Source of the DNA: Akkermansiaceae bacterium
GTDB lineage: Bacteria; Verrucomicrobiota; Verrucomicrobiia; Verrucomicrobiales; Akkermansiaceae
DNA length: 60,701 nucleotides
NCBI GenBank assembly: GCA_903906515.1
Contig: CAIVKO010000149.1
Location: forward strand, 1-60,701
Direction of reading: 5' to 3'
Position 1 is the stretch's first letter. The number at the start of each line of letters is the position of its first letter. The translations under genes and the position numbers were made by a program. This document shows positions 27,514-36,190 of this stretch, piece after piece. The notes below the pieces were generated by a model. It searched no databases. It was not told the origin of the DNA and was given only the letters and a program-made list of their open reading frames with translations.

Positions 27514-27921
27514 TTACTCGGGATTTGGTGCGTTTGCCGTTTTCAACGTGAAGTCCACCCCGGCCTGCAATCCGGTCACCCCGCGAAGCATTTCGGCGAA
27601 ATACAACTCCATCTCTTCGGCAAGCGCCCGGCCCTCCGCCGTGGCCAGGTAGTATTTTCGCGCCGGCCCTTCGTTGGACTCCTCCAACCGCGTCGTCACC
27701 AACCCCTGCCGCTTCAACCTCGCCAACAACGGGTAGATCGATCCCTCCGCCACTCCCACGCCGGGCACCGCCACCAAGGTCTTCACCAACGCATACCCAT
27801 ACCACTCCCGTGCCGAAAGCGCCTTCAGAATGCACAAGTCCAGAATACCCTTGCGCATCTGGACCGTCCAGTTTTCAAAGGTCTCTCTTGCGTTTCCCTT
27901 GTCGTGATCAGCCGTAGGCAT
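27514..27921 (-). CDS. PadR-family transcriptional regulator
   Basis: 135 aa; the second Met (MRKGILDLCILKAL) is an equally plausible start. Winged-helix repressor fold: LDLCILKAL, then YGYALVKTL, then GSIYPLLARLKRQGLV (recognition helix) and the wing RKYYLATAEGR, all hallmark PadR positions. PadR proteins repress until a ligand or partner relieves them. It lies directly upstream of the HAAS-containing gene, the classic arrangement in which the HAAS protein senses for the operon. A TTGCA-T-TGCAA palindrome just upstream may be its own operator. Confidence 0.93.
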   Translation of the reverse strand: MPTADHDKGNARETFENWTVQMRKGILDLCILKALSAREWYGYALVKTLVAVPGVGVAEGSIYPLLARLKRQGLVTTRLEESNEGPARKYYLATAEGRALAEEMELYFAEMLRGVTGLQAGVDFTLKTANAPNPE

Positions 27922-27935
27922 TACGACTATGTATA

Positions 27936-27946
27936 TTGCATTGCAA
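27936..27946. promoter_or_regulatory. Candidate PadR operator palindrome
   Basis: TTGCA-T-TGCAA, a perfect dyad around a single base, lies 15 bp upstream of the PadR start codon within AT-rich promoter DNA. PadR family members usually bind dyads close to their own promoter; the assignment to this protein is inference. Confidence 0.4.
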
Positions 27947-28032
27947 GGTATTGGCGATAAAAAATTTCGAGATTTTTAGGGGTGCTTTTATTTCGATAAT
28001 TCCCGAGGTTTTCCGGAAGATATTGGATATTC

Positions 28033-28404
28033 TCAGGATTTCCAATTCAGCACGCCCTTTTTCAGTGCGTAGGCATAAGCCACCAGCAGAACGCCGGCAA
28101 ATCCTGCCATGCTCGCCAGAACCACTGGTCCATTCGCGACCAAGTCCCTGAACTGCACGGCCCAAGGATACATGAACACCACCTCGATGTCGAACAGCAC
28201 GAACAACATCGCCACCATGTAAAATTTCACAGAAAACCGTGGGGCACCCTCGCCGATCGGTAGCATTCCGCATTCATAGGGCGTGTCCTTGGTTGCATTC
28301 CGCTTGGCGGATCGGCCGAAAACCACGCTGGCCACCAGTACGAACGCCGCGAAGCCGAAAGCGATGAGAACCTGCAAAAGGACGGGAAGATATTGCTCAG
28401 ACAT
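28033..28404 (-). CDS. nuoA: NADH-quinone oxidoreductase subunit A
   Basis: 123 aa from MSEQYLPVLLQVLIAFG; the longer frame to 28482 is rejected as too long for the family. Three TM helices (about 8-30, 63-84 and 92-113). The conserved loop reads DTPYECGMLPIGEGAPRFS, and FYMVAMLFVLFDIEVVFMYP is the NuoA/ND3 signature containing the conserved Cys loop and the membrane carboxylates. It is part of the proton-pumping membrane arm of complex I. It stands alone, with no nuoB or other subunit within the window, which is unusual. Confidence 0.93.
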   Translation of the reverse strand: MSEQYLPVLLQVLIAFGFAAFVLVASVVFGRSAKRNATKDTPYECGMLPIGEGAPRFSVKFYMVAMLFVLFDIEVVFMYPWAVQFRDLVANGPVVLASMAGFAGVLLVAYAYALKKGVLNWKS

Positions 28405-28463
28405 GGGGATCCGTGGTGTGTCGGGCACGTTTCTAGACACTGCCTTGCCGTTTGGGTAGAAAA

Positions 28464-28492
28464 AAACCCGCGCTTTTGACAAGCGCGGGTTT
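28464..28492 (-). terminator. Rho-independent terminator
   Basis: A 12-bp perfect stem (AAACCCGCGCTT / AAGCGCGGGTTT) with a 5-base loop. Read on the minus strand it is followed by a run of T, so it terminates the 105-aa gene upstream (28519-28836) before nuoA. Confidence 0.88.
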
Positions 28493-28518
28493 CGGAAGAA
28501 TTTCCGGGACGATCAAGT

Positions 28519-28836
28519 TCAGTCCTGGGCGGCGGCTTCTTGGGCGGCGGCATAAGCGCTCGACGCTTCATGCACGCGGGCCGTTCCCTTATATTCCTTG
28601 CCCAGTTTTTCAACCAGACCGCGGGTGACAAGGTTTTGAAGCTTCTCATAGGCACGCAAACGGAGCATTTCCTCACCGCCGCTCACCGCATTTCGCAATT
28701 TCAGATTTGCAAAAACCCGTTCGAACAGGTCGTTGAAACCGAAGATTTTCTTTTCGGACAGAACACTGCAAAGCTCATCGGTGACGTGGTCAGGTAGGCG
28801 CCGAGAGAATCGGGTACGTTTTGTGGTGATTGCCAT
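28519..28836 (-). CDS. Small protein, possibly winged-helix, unknown function
   Basis: 105 aa, lysine/arginine-rich at the N-terminus (MAITTKRTRFSRRLP), then a helical middle (LSEKKIFGFNDLFERVFANL ... LRLRAYEKLQNLVTRGLVEKLGKEYKG) that reads like a small helix-turn-helix with a wing. The C-terminus is Ala-rich. It has its own terminator, so it is probably an independent unit. A role in nucleic-acid binding is only suggested by composition. Confidence 0.65.
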   Translation of the reverse strand: MAITTKRTRFSRRLPDHVTDELCSVLSEKKIFGFNDLFERVFANLKLRNAVSGGEEMLRLRAYEKLQNLVTRGLVEKLGKEYKGTARVHEASSAYAAAQEAAAQD

Positions 28837-29043
28837 AACGACGCGATATTACACCGGTATTTGGAAAAAGCGAATCCAAAAAAAGAGAAAAACTCCAAAC
28901 CAATCTTTATTATTTGCAAGTCTTTAATTTAGATTTCATGAATTTTTTTCGGTTTGCCTACAGATGGTCGCTTGACAGCCCGGATTTTTCCGCCAATCTC
29001 CGCGTCCCGCCGCGTCGGAAACGTGGAGGGCATCAGAATTCTC

Positions 29044-29313
29044 ATGAAAAAGGACATTCATCCGAAATACAATCCGGTCGTCTTCGTGGATATGACCACC
29101 GGCAAGCGTTTTATCAGCCGTTCAACCAAGACCTCCGATAAAAAGGAAGTCATCGACGGCGTGGAACACAGTCTCATCTCGATCGGTATCACCTCGGATT
29201 CCCATCCGTTCTTCACTGGCCTTGCCCAGTTTGTGGACACCGAAGGCCGCATCGATAAATTCCAAAAGCGCTTTGGCACTGTCCGTCGCGTCGGCAAGCC
29301 AAAACTCGACTGA
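29044..29313 (+). CDS. rpmE2: 50S ribosomal protein bL31, type B (zinc-independent)
   Basis: 89 aa from [16 protein letters not shown]. Matches bL31: KKDIHP at the start, then [21 protein letters not shown] near the end. No cysteine occurs in the protein, so it lacks the zinc-binding CxxC of type A and belongs to the zinc-independent paralogue class. The start codon was chosen because homologues begin M-K-x-x-I-H-P. A terminator follows at 29341. Confidence 0.95.
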   Translation: MKKDIHPKYNPVVFVDMTTGKRFISRSTKTSDKKEVIDGVEHSLISIGITSDSHPFFTGLAQFVDTEGRIDKFQKRFGTVRRVGKPKLD

Positions 29314-29340
29314 GTTCGCCCGATTTTTTCATTTTCACCC

Positions 29341-29375
29341 AAACGCCCGTCCGCCCAGTGCAGACGGGCGTTTTG
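29341..29375 (+). terminator. Rho-independent terminator after bL31
   Basis: Stem AAACGCCCGTC / GACGGGCGTTT with an 11-base loop, followed by TTTTGCTTTG. It separates the ribosomal protein gene from hisF. Confidence 0.85.
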
Positions 29376-29423
29376 CTTTGCCTTTTGCTTGGCGTCCGTG
29401 TCTTCCCGCGCTTAGCTCTCCGC

Positions 29424-30203
29424 GTGCTCGCGAAACGTATCATTCCCTGCCTTGATGTCACCGATGGCCGCGTGGTCAAGGGTGTCAATTTTGTTGATTT
29501 GATCGATGCCGGGGATCCGGTGGAGGCGGCCATGGCCTATAATGCACAGGAAGCCGACGAGTTGGTGTTTCTCGACATCACCGCGTCCTCGGACAACCGC
29601 AAGACGATGGTCGATGTGGTGCGCCGCACGGCCGAGCATTGTTTCATTCCGCTCACCGTGGGCGGCGGCATCCGCAGCGTGGAAAACATGCGGGAAATGC
29701 TGCTCGCCGGCGCGGACAAGGTGGGCATCAACACCTCCGCCGTGAATCATCCGGGCCTCGTGGATGAGGGGGCCAAGGCTTTTGGCAGCCAGTGCATCGT
29801 GGTCGCCATCGATGCCAAACGTGAGGGTCCCGGCAAGTGGGGTGTTTACACGCATGGCGGGCGCAACCCTGTGGGACTCGATGTCGTCGAGTGGGCCAAG
29901 GAAGTCTGGCGGCGGGGAGCGGGGGAGATTTTGCTCACCAGCATGGATTCCGACGGAACCCAGGCCGGATACGATATCGAACTCACCGCAGCGGTTTCAA
30001 CGGCGGTGGGCATTCCGGTGATAGCCAGTGGCGGCGCGGGCAATCTCGATCACATGGTGGACGTGCTCAATGCCGGCAAGGCGGATGCCGTGCTGGCTGC
30101 CAGTATTTTTCATTTCGGCAAACACACCGTGGCCGAGGCTAAACGCCATTTCGCAAGCCGCGGCGTGCCGGTGAGGCCTCCGTCGGCTTGTTTCGCCGGT
30201 TGA
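29424..30203 (+). CDS. hisF: Imidazole glycerol phosphate synthase, cyclase subunit HisF
   Basis: 259 aa using a GTG start, so the protein begins [12 protein letters not shown] as in other HisF proteins; upstream sequence in frame contains the terminator DNA. TIM-barrel cyclase that closes the imidazole ring with NH3 from HisH. Catalytic Asp in PCLDV and in AIDAKREG; phosphate-binding loops GGGIRSVE and [21 protein letters not shown] is the conserved catalytic-face strand. No other his gene is adjacent. Confidence 0.95.
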   Translation: MLAKRIIPCLDVTDGRVVKGVNFVDLIDAGDPVEAAMAYNAQEADELVFLDITASSDNRKTMVDVVRRTAEHCFIPLTVGGGIRSVENMREMLLAGADKVGINTSAVNHPGLVDEGAKAFGSQCIVVAIDAKREGPGKWGVYTHGGRNPVGLDVVEWAKEVWRRGAGEILLTSMDSDGTQAGYDIELTAAVSTAVGIPVIASGGAGNLDHMVDVLNAGKADAVLAASIFHFGKHTVAEAKRHFASRGVPVRPPSACFAG

Positions 30204-30239
30204 AATCAGCGTGATCGCTCGGCCGCTATATTCAGAAGT

Positions 30240-30352
30240 GGCAGGGACCGTCTCTCCGAGCGGTCCGCGTAAAAGAAATGCGAATGAGAAGTCGGCGCGG
30301 CTATTCATTCTCTGTCCATACGCACGGACCGCTCGGAGAGACTGTCCCTGCC
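30240..30352. repeat. Long inverted repeat between hisF and the HAD gene
   Basis: A 30-base arm at 30240-30269 (starting GGCAGGGACCGTCTC) is repeated inverted at 30323-30352 with two mismatches, around a 53-base centre. It lies between convergent genes and has no T-tract at either end. It is much longer than a terminator, so a small non-autonomous mobile element or repetitive palindrome is more likely. Confidence 0.8.
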
Positions 30353-30384
30353 TTGACTCACTAACCGCAACCCCACCCGCATAG

Positions 30385-31305
30385 TCAACCGCCGCGAGTC
30401 ATCGGTGGTCTGGGATAACGTCCACGGTAATTTTCGATGTCGGTCTGGTGGCGACCTGCGCGGCGCGGTTGGGGTGGCGGTAATTCGTGGCGCAGTTGGC
30501 ATTCTGCGGGCTTGCCAGTGCGGATTTCCTCTGCCAGTTCCTTCACGCTAGGGAGCACGCGCGTGGGTTGGTAAACGTAGCGTGATAGATCTTCCAGACG
30601 GGATGATCCCGTTAGAACCAGATACGCGCGGAGTCCCATTTCCACGCTGCCGCGGATATCGGTTTCCATCGTATCTCCCACCATGATCACACGGTAGCTG
30701 CCCGGATCTGTCGTGGTGTGGGCCAACATGCGGCGACACGCGCGGCTGAACATGAAGGCATTCGGCTTGCCCAAATAATAGGCGGGGCGTCCGGTACTGG
30801 CTTCCAGATAGGCGGCGGTTGCGCCTGCTCCGGGGCGTGTTTTGGTGGCCTCCACCGGGCACCAGTTATCGGGGTTGGTGGCGACGAGTCGCGCGCCTTT
30901 TTCAAGATAACCGTGCGCTTTGTTGAGTTTTTCCAAACTGGGATAACCTTCTCCGACGATGACGAAACCGGGTCCGATCGGATCGTTGGCGATGCCCGCT
31001 TCCTTCAGCGCGGCGAGCAGTCCGCCCTCGCCCAGCACGAAGGCCGTCGATTCTGGATAGGTCTCGCGTAGGAAATCCGCCGTATTCATCGCTGATGTGT
31101 AGAAATGCCGTGCGGAAAGTCCTTCCACTCCCAGATGCCGCATTTTAACGACGAGATCCTCAGGTGTAGGCATCGAGTTATTCGTCAGGAAAAGGAAGGG
31201 AATCCCGTTCTCACGAAATGCATCTATCAAATCCAGCGCGCCGGGAATCAGATGATCCTCCCGGTAAATCACTCCATCCATGTCCAGTAAGTAAGCTTCT
31301 TTCAT
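30385..31305 (-). CDS. HAD-superfamily phosphatase (NagD/HAD-IIA type)
   Basis: 306 aa from MKEAYLLDMDGVIYRED; the frame continues 158 codons upstream, but that sequence is antisense to the branching-enzyme gene and precedes the obvious domain start. Motif I is DMDGVIY (nucleophile Asp and acid Asp), motif II is FLTNNS, the lysine of motif III is in YYLGKPN, and motif IV is VGDTMETDIRG. The C2 cap is intact, as in NagD/p-nitrophenyl phosphatases that act on sugar phosphates or nucleotides. The last ~30 residues are an Arg/Pro-rich tail. Substrate unknown. Confidence 0.9.
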   Translation of the reverse strand: MKEAYLLDMDGVIYREDHLIPGALDLIDAFRENGIPFLFLTNNSMPTPEDLVVKMRHLGVEGLSARHFYTSAMNTADFLRETYPESTAFVLGEGGLLAALKEAGIANDPIGPGFVIVGEGYPSLEKLNKAHGYLEKGARLVATNPDNWCPVEATKTRPGAGATAAYLEASTGRPAYYLGKPNAFMFSRACRRMLAHTTTDPGSYRVIMVGDTMETDIRGSVEMGLRAYLVLTGSSRLEDLSRYVYQPTRVLPSVKELAEEIRTGKPAECQLRHELPPPQPRRAGRHQTDIENYRGRYPRPPMTRGG

Positions 31306-31428
31306 CGACTCCCCACATGCACGTGCCGTGCCAGTCCGGTGTGTATTTCCAAACAGCGTCTCATCCAGGCCAATGAAGTGGCGGATTTGACTTTTCATCG
31401 GTCTCCGTCTGCGCCAACCTTGTTCGTG

Positions 31429-33417
31429 ATGAAGGAAAAACCGAAACTCGTTGTGGATGATCCTTGGTTGGAGCCCCATCAGGACGCGATTGAGCGGCGG
31501 ATGAAGCGGTTTGTCGATGAGTTGGAGGCGATCAAAAACCATGCGCGCAGCCTCGCGGTGCATGCCACCGGCCACAAATACGCAGGCATTCATTTCCACC
31601 CGCTCTCCAACGAGTGGACGGCCCGTGAATGGGCGCCCGAGGCTCAGGCGATCTCGCTGATCGGCGACTTCAATGGATGGAATCGCGAGTCGCATCCGTT
31701 GGAGAAATTTGCCGGCGGTGTCTGGCAGCTCAAGCTTCCCGCGGACTTGCTCGCACACGGGCAGATGGTGAAGCTCCACATTATCGGAGCGGATGGATCA
31801 CGCCGCGACCGCATTCCCGCCTGCATCCGCCGCGCGGTGCAGGACCCGGTGACGCATGATTACTGCGGGCAGATCTGGAATCCGCCGGTGCCCTACGTTT
31901 GGAAAAACGAGTTTGATCCCAAATCGGTCGGCGCACCTTTGATTTACGAGTCCCACGTCGGCATGGGCGGTGAGGAGCCGCGGGTGCACACCTATCGGGA
32001 GTTTGCGGATGGCGTGTTGCCGCGCATTGCGAAGGCGGGCTACAACACGGTGCAGTTGATGGCGGTACAGGAGCATCCGTATTATGGGTCTTTCGGCTAT
32101 CATGTTTCCTCGTTCTTCGCGCCGTGTTCGCGCTTCGGCACTCCGGAGGATTTGAAATATCTCATCGACACCGCTCATGGCCTCGGTCTCGCGGTATTGT
32201 TGGACATCGTGCACTCGCATGCCGTCAAAAACATTGCGGAAGGACTCAACGACTTCGATGGTTCCGGACACCAGTATTTCCACGAGGGGCCGCGAGGTGA
32301 TCATCCGCAGTGGGACTCGAAATGTTTCGACTACGGCCGCCCGGAAGTCCGTCAGTTCCTCCTCTCGAATGTCCGTTACTGGCTTGAGGAATTCCGTTTC
32401 GACGGGTTCCGCTTCGATGGCGTCACCTCGATGCTCTATCACTCGCGCGGCAACAAGGCATTCGGAAGTTATGATGACTATTTCGGCAGCGATGCGGACG
32501 AAGAAGCGATTCTCTATCTGAATCTGGCAGCCGCGTTGATCCAGGAGGTGAAACCCGGAGCCATCGCCATCGCCGAGGATATGTCCGGTATGCCCGGACT
32601 TTGCCGCCCTAACAACGATGGCGGAATCGGTTTCACCCACCGCCTCGCCATGGGTATTCCGGATTACTGGATCAAGCTACTCAAGCACAGTCGCGACGAA
32701 GACTGGAACCTCGACGAGTTGTGGGGCGTGCTTTCAAACCGCCGCTACGGGGAAGCCACCATCGCTTATGCCGAGAGTCACGACCAGGCTCTCGTCGGCG
32801 ACAAGACTCTGGCGTTCTGGCTGATGGATCAGGAGATGTATTGGCACATGGGCAAGGATGATCCGCATTCGGTCATCGACCGCGGCATGGCCCTGCACAA
32901 GCTCATCCGTCTGGTGACATTGGTGTTAGGCGGCGAGGGCTGGCTCAACTTTATGGGCAACGAGTTCGGTCACCCCGAGTGGCTGGATTTCCCGCGCGAG
33001 GGGAACGGTTGGTCTTTCCACTATTGCCGTCGCCAGTGGTCGCTGGTGGACAATCCGGATTTGAAATATGGTCAGCTTGCGGCATTCGATCGCGAGTTGA
33101 TGGATTTCGCGCGCCGGACAAACCTGCTGGCTTCACCGCCGGCACAGGTGTTATACATCGATCACGGTCCGAAGATCCTGGTTGCGGAGCGTGCGAACCA
33201 CATTTTCGTTTTCAACTTCTCGGTCGGTAATTCGGTCTTCGGCTACCCGATCCGTGTACCTTGCGGGGAACCCCGTGAACTGGTGCTGGACACCGATGAT
33301 GCCGATTCCGGTGGCCACGGCCGTGTGGACCCAGTCGTCCACTATCCTGTGGACGCCGAGGGCATGATGAGGATTTACAGTCCGTCACGCACGGGTCTTG
33401 TGTTCGCGAAAATGTGA
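31429..33417 (+). CDS. glgB: 1,4-alpha-glucan branching enzyme, eukaryote-like (GH13 subfamily 8 type)
   Basis: 662 aa from MKEKPKLVVDDPWLEP. Makes alpha-1,6 branches in glycogen. The N-terminal CBM48 module (EWAPEAQAISLIGDFNGW) precedes the GH13 barrel. Catalytic residues: Asp330 in FRFDGVTSMLYH, Glu383 in IAIAEDMSGMPGL, and His451-Asp452 in YAESHDQALVGDKT. These strings match the eukaryotic GBE1-type enzyme more closely than the usual bacterial GlgB (which reads RVDAVASM). No other glycogen gene is adjacent. It faces the rhomboid gene across a short hairpin. Confidence 0.93.
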   Translation: MKEKPKLVVDDPWLEPHQDAIERRMKRFVDELEAIKNHARSLAVHATGHKYAGIHFHPLSNEWTAREWAPEAQAISLIGDFNGWNRESHPLEKFAGGVWQLKLPADLLAHGQMVKLHIIGADGSRRDRIPACIRRAVQDPVTHDYCGQIWNPPVPYVWKNEFDPKSVGAPLIYESHVGMGGEEPRVHTYREFADGVLPRIAKAGYNTVQLMAVQEHPYYGSFGYHVSSFFAPCSRFGTPEDLKYLIDTAHGLGLAVLLDIVHSHAVKNIAEGLNDFDGSGHQYFHEGPRGDHPQWDSKCFDYGRPEVRQFLLSNVRYWLEEFRFDGFRFDGVTSMLYHSRGNKAFGSYDDYFGSDADEEAILYLNLAAALIQEVKPGAIAIAEDMSGMPGLCRPNNDGGIGFTHRLAMGIPDYWIKLLKHSRDEDWNLDELWGVLSNRRYGEATIAYAESHDQALVGDKTLAFWLMDQEMYWHMGKDDPHSVIDRGMALHKLIRLVTLVLGGEGWLNFMGNEFGHPEWLDFPREGNGWSFHYCRRQWSLVDNPDLKYGQLAAFDRELMDFARRTNLLASPPAQVLYIDHGPKILVAERANHIFVFNFSVGNSVFGYPIRVPCGEPRELVLDTDDADSGGHGRVDPVVHYPVDAEGMMRIYSPSRTGLVFAKM

Positions 33418-33428
33418 GAGCGCAGAAT

Positions 33429-33458
33429 TGTAACGGCGGTCATAGACGCGCCGCTACA
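33429..33458. repeat. Small hairpin between glgB and the rhomboid gene
   Basis: TGTAACGGCG and CGCCGCTACA arms around GTCATAGACG. It sits between convergent stop codons; without a T-tract it may act as a weak bidirectional terminator or be a repeat element. Confidence 0.5.
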
Positions 33459-33475
33459 GGATCGAATGCACCTCA

Positions 33476-34339
33476 TCAGGCGTCTGAATCCGTTTCTTTT
33501 TTCCGATACATGGCGATCAGTCCGGTGGCTAGGCCGGAGCAGAAGCCGAAGATGTGTCCGAGGACGTCGGTGTTGCCGCCCGGGCCGCCGCCGCCCATCA
33601 TGCCTAACAATACAACACCGGCGATGATGGGTGCGGTGGTTTTCGCCAGCGGGAGACGGAGTCTTGACTGGCGCATGGCGGAGAACCCGAGGCCCGAGAG
33701 AATGCCGAGAGCGCCGAAGACGGCGGTGGATGCGCCGAGCGAGACAAAGGATTCCGGATAGGTGATGATCGAGGTGATGGCATTGCCCACAGTGCCGGAT
33801 GCGAGGATCATCGCCCATCCGCGCCATGGTCCGAGTGATCTGGAGACGAGGGTTCCGAAAAGCAAGCCGCTGAGAATATTGCCCATGAGGTGCTGGGGAT
33901 CGGCATGGAGGAAGAGGGCCGTAAAGGGTCTCCACCATTCCAAATTCCGGATCAGCCCGATGCTGGACGATGCTGCGCGTTCCACGAGCATGGGGTCTTT
34001 GTTCTGCCAGAAAAAAACCATCAACACGCAGAAAACCCAGATTCCGGCGACGTCCCAACCCGCCGGGTAGCGGAAGATTTCCTGTTGGGGTGGTGTCTTC
34101 GGCGCGGGGATGTCCTGCTCCTGATCGTAATCGTGCAATTCCCGTGAAACGCGTTCGGTGACGGATGGTTCGACTAACAACGAATAACCATCGAGGTTTT
34201 CAAATTTGGCAACCCAGCAGGCCTCTCCCATGGCGAGGATCACCAAGCCATGCTCGTACGCTTTTTCCAAAGATGGGAATGTCCCGACTTCGGCCAGCTC
34301 CTCCCATGGTGTGGAAGCGTTTTCATCGGTGTCGCTCAT
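33476..34339 (-). CDS. Rhomboid-family intramembrane serine protease
   Basis: 287 aa. The cytoplasmic N-terminal ~85 residues are acidic and end near Q-x-I-F-R-Y-P. At least six TM helices follow. The nucleophile is in SLGASTAVFGALG (Ser near residue 203), the classic G-x-S-x-x-x-F rhomboid motif, and the partner His is in DVLGHIFGFCSG near 260. Two further signatures are the loop HADPQHLMGN and a Gly-rich GGGGPGGN stretch. It overlaps the upstream sppA by 4 bp (ATGA), so the two membrane proteases are translationally coupled. Confidence 0.93.
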   Translation of the reverse strand: MSDTDENASTPWEELAEVGTFPSLEKAYEHGLVILAMGEACWVAKFENLDGYSLLVEPSVTERVSRELHDYDQEQDIPAPKTPPQQEIFRYPAGWDVAGIWVFCVLMVFFWQNKDPMLVERAASSSIGLIRNLEWWRPFTALFLHADPQHLMGNILSGLLFGTLVSRSLGPWRGWAMILASGTVGNAITSIITYPESFVSLGASTAVFGALGILSGLGFSAMRQSRLRLPLAKTTAPIIAGVVLLGMMGGGGPGGNTDVLGHIFGFCSGLATGLIAMYRKKETDSDA

Positions 34340-36129
34340 CGCAGTTGGAAATCCGGAGCGATCAAAAGCACTTGTGGCTTCTGGAACGCCTCCACACGTG
34401 CGGCCAGGCGTGATATCGCGGATTTTGCGGGCTCCGGCAGAGTTCCGGTGATTCCGCTACCTAACAGAGCCGCGCGGAGTTTAGCGGATGCGGTTAGACC
34501 GGTGGGTGCCCGGATGATTTCATCGTCTTTTTTCTTTTCCGGTTTGGCAAAAAGCCCCTCGATGCCGCTTTTGGCTTCCGGCACCAGCATGACTTCCGGG
34601 TTTTCCAGTTTGGCTGCCGCAGTGACATGGGCGATGGCGTCATGCAAGCCGCCGATTTGATCGATGAGCCCGATTTCGAGAGCCTGGGCCCCGCTGTAAA
34701 CCCTGCCGCCCGCCAGCGGTTCCAGGTCGCCCTTGAGTGACTTGCCGCGTCCGTCGGTCACACGTTTTTTGAAGGTGCCATAGGTTTTGAGCATGGACTC
34801 CTTCATGATGCGCGCTTCTTCCTCCGTGAATCCGCGAGTCATACTCATTGCTCCGGCATTTTTTCCGCGCTGCGTGCTGTGTGTGGCGATGCCGAGTTTT
34901 TCCATTGCTCCGCCGATCACGAATTTCATGCCCACCACTCCGATCGATCCCGTGATCGTGCCGGCTTCGGCGAAAATGCGGTCGGCCCCGCTGGCGACAT
35001 AGTAACCACCGCTCGCCGCCACACCACCCATCGATACCACGAACGGCTTGCCGGAGGATTTCCACTCGTTGGTGGCTTCCCACAGTACTTCGCTGGCCAT
35101 CGCCGATCCGCCGGGCGAGTTGACGCGCAGGACCAGCGCCTTGGCTTTGGGGTCCTTCATGAGTTTGAGGATTTCTGTTCTAACGGGAGCTACGGACTCA
35201 TCTGTGATATCGCCGTCCAGAGCGACCACCGCCACGAAATCCTTGAGGCTCTTGCCGGACTTCGCGGAGGAGAAGGCGAGTTTGAAAAGATCCATCATGC
35301 CTTCGATCTCGGGACCATCGAGATCTGGAAGTTCGTATTTGCGGTTGAATTTGTATTCCTTGCCATAGGTTTCATGGAGTTTTTTAACGAATTCCGTGCG
35401 GAACATCAGGTGGTCCGCCACGCCCGCTTTCACCATGCCTGCGGCATCGATTGATCCGTCATCAATCACCGCGCGCACCTTCGCTGGATCCAGTTTGCGC
35501 CCCTCCGCCACGGAGGAAACGATCTGGCCGAAGATGGAATCGATGAGTTTTTCCTCCTGCAGTTTTGCCTGATCGCTGGGACCGGTGCGGTAAAACGTTT
35601 CTCCGTAACTTTTAAAATCGCCGATGTGGATGACGTCGGCACGGACGCCCACCTTGTCGAGCAGGTCTTTGAAATACATCGATTCCGCGCAGATGCCGTG
35701 GAATGAACAATCCGCTTCCGGCATCAGGGTGAAGTGATTGGCGGCGCTGCCGAGAATGGCGATCCCGTTAGACAGGTGTTCGCTGTACATCCAGACATCC
35801 TTGCCCGCCGCACGCAGGGCCAGCAGATGGCTGCGGATTTCCTGGATTTGGGACAAATCGATCTGTGCACCGTCCGCATCGATCACCACTGCCTTGACCG
35901 CACTGTCCGCGGTTGCCTTCTCCATGCTGCGGCTCACATCCAGCAGGGTGAGCGGGCGGGACGCATCCATTGAGAAATCCAGCGAAGAGTGCTGCCCTTG
36001 CCCGGATTCGGAAATCAAACCTTCCAGATCGTAAACCGCGACCACCTGCTTGACGGGCTTGTCCGCCGCGCTTGCGATAACCGTGAGCAGGGAGAAAACA
36101 ACAAGGTGGCGGATGATCGAACGTTTCAC
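34336..36129 (-). CDS. sppA: Signal peptide peptidase SppA (67K type, S49)
   Basis: 597 aa, the double-domain length of the 67K form. An N-terminal signal/anchor (IIRHLVVFSLLTVIASAAD) is followed by two tandem S49 domains. The lysine is in HIGDFKSYGETFY (~173), equivalent to E. coli SppA Lys209, and the nucleophile is in VAASGGYYVASGADRIFAEAG (~373). RVNSPGGSA is also typical. Known SppA degrades cleaved signal peptides in the membrane. Coupling to a downstream rhomboid suggests a joint role in membrane protein turnover (inference). Confidence 0.93.
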   Translation of the reverse strand: MKRSIIRHLVVFSLLTVIASAADKPVKQVVAVYDLEGLISESGQGQHSSLDFSMDASRPLTLLDVSRSMEKATADSAVKAVVIDADGAQIDLSQIQEIRSHLLALRAAGKDVWMYSEHLSNGIAILGSAANHFTLMPEADCSFHGICAESMYFKDLLDKVGVRADVIHIGDFKSYGETFYRTGPSDQAKLQEEKLIDSIFGQIVSSVAEGRKLDPAKVRAVIDDGSIDAAGMVKAGVADHLMFRTEFVKKLHETYGKEYKFNRKYELPDLDGPEIEGMMDLFKLAFSSAKSGKSLKDFVAVVALDGDITDESVAPVRTEILKLMKDPKAKALVLRVNSPGGSAMASEVLWEATNEWKSSGKPFVVSMGGVAASGGYYVASGADRIFAEAGTITGSIGVVGMKFVIGGAMEKLGIATHSTQRGKNAGAMSMTRGFTEEEARIMKESMLKTYGTFKKRVTDGRGKSLKGDLEPLAGGRVYSGAQALEIGLIDQIGGLHDAIAHVTAAAKLENPEVMLVPEAKSGIEGLFAKPEKKKDDEIIRAPTGLTASAKLRAALLGSGITGTLPEPAKSAISRLAARVEAFQKPQVLLIAPDFQLR

Positions 36130-36190
36130 ACTGCCTCCTTAAATCCGGAAACGATACAGGTCAAGTGCGCGTCTCCGATGACACGGCCGC

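Noticed and set aside
31306-31779. 158-codon extension of the HAD phosphatase
   Set aside because: Antisense to the branching enzyme and precedes the motif-I start of the domain.
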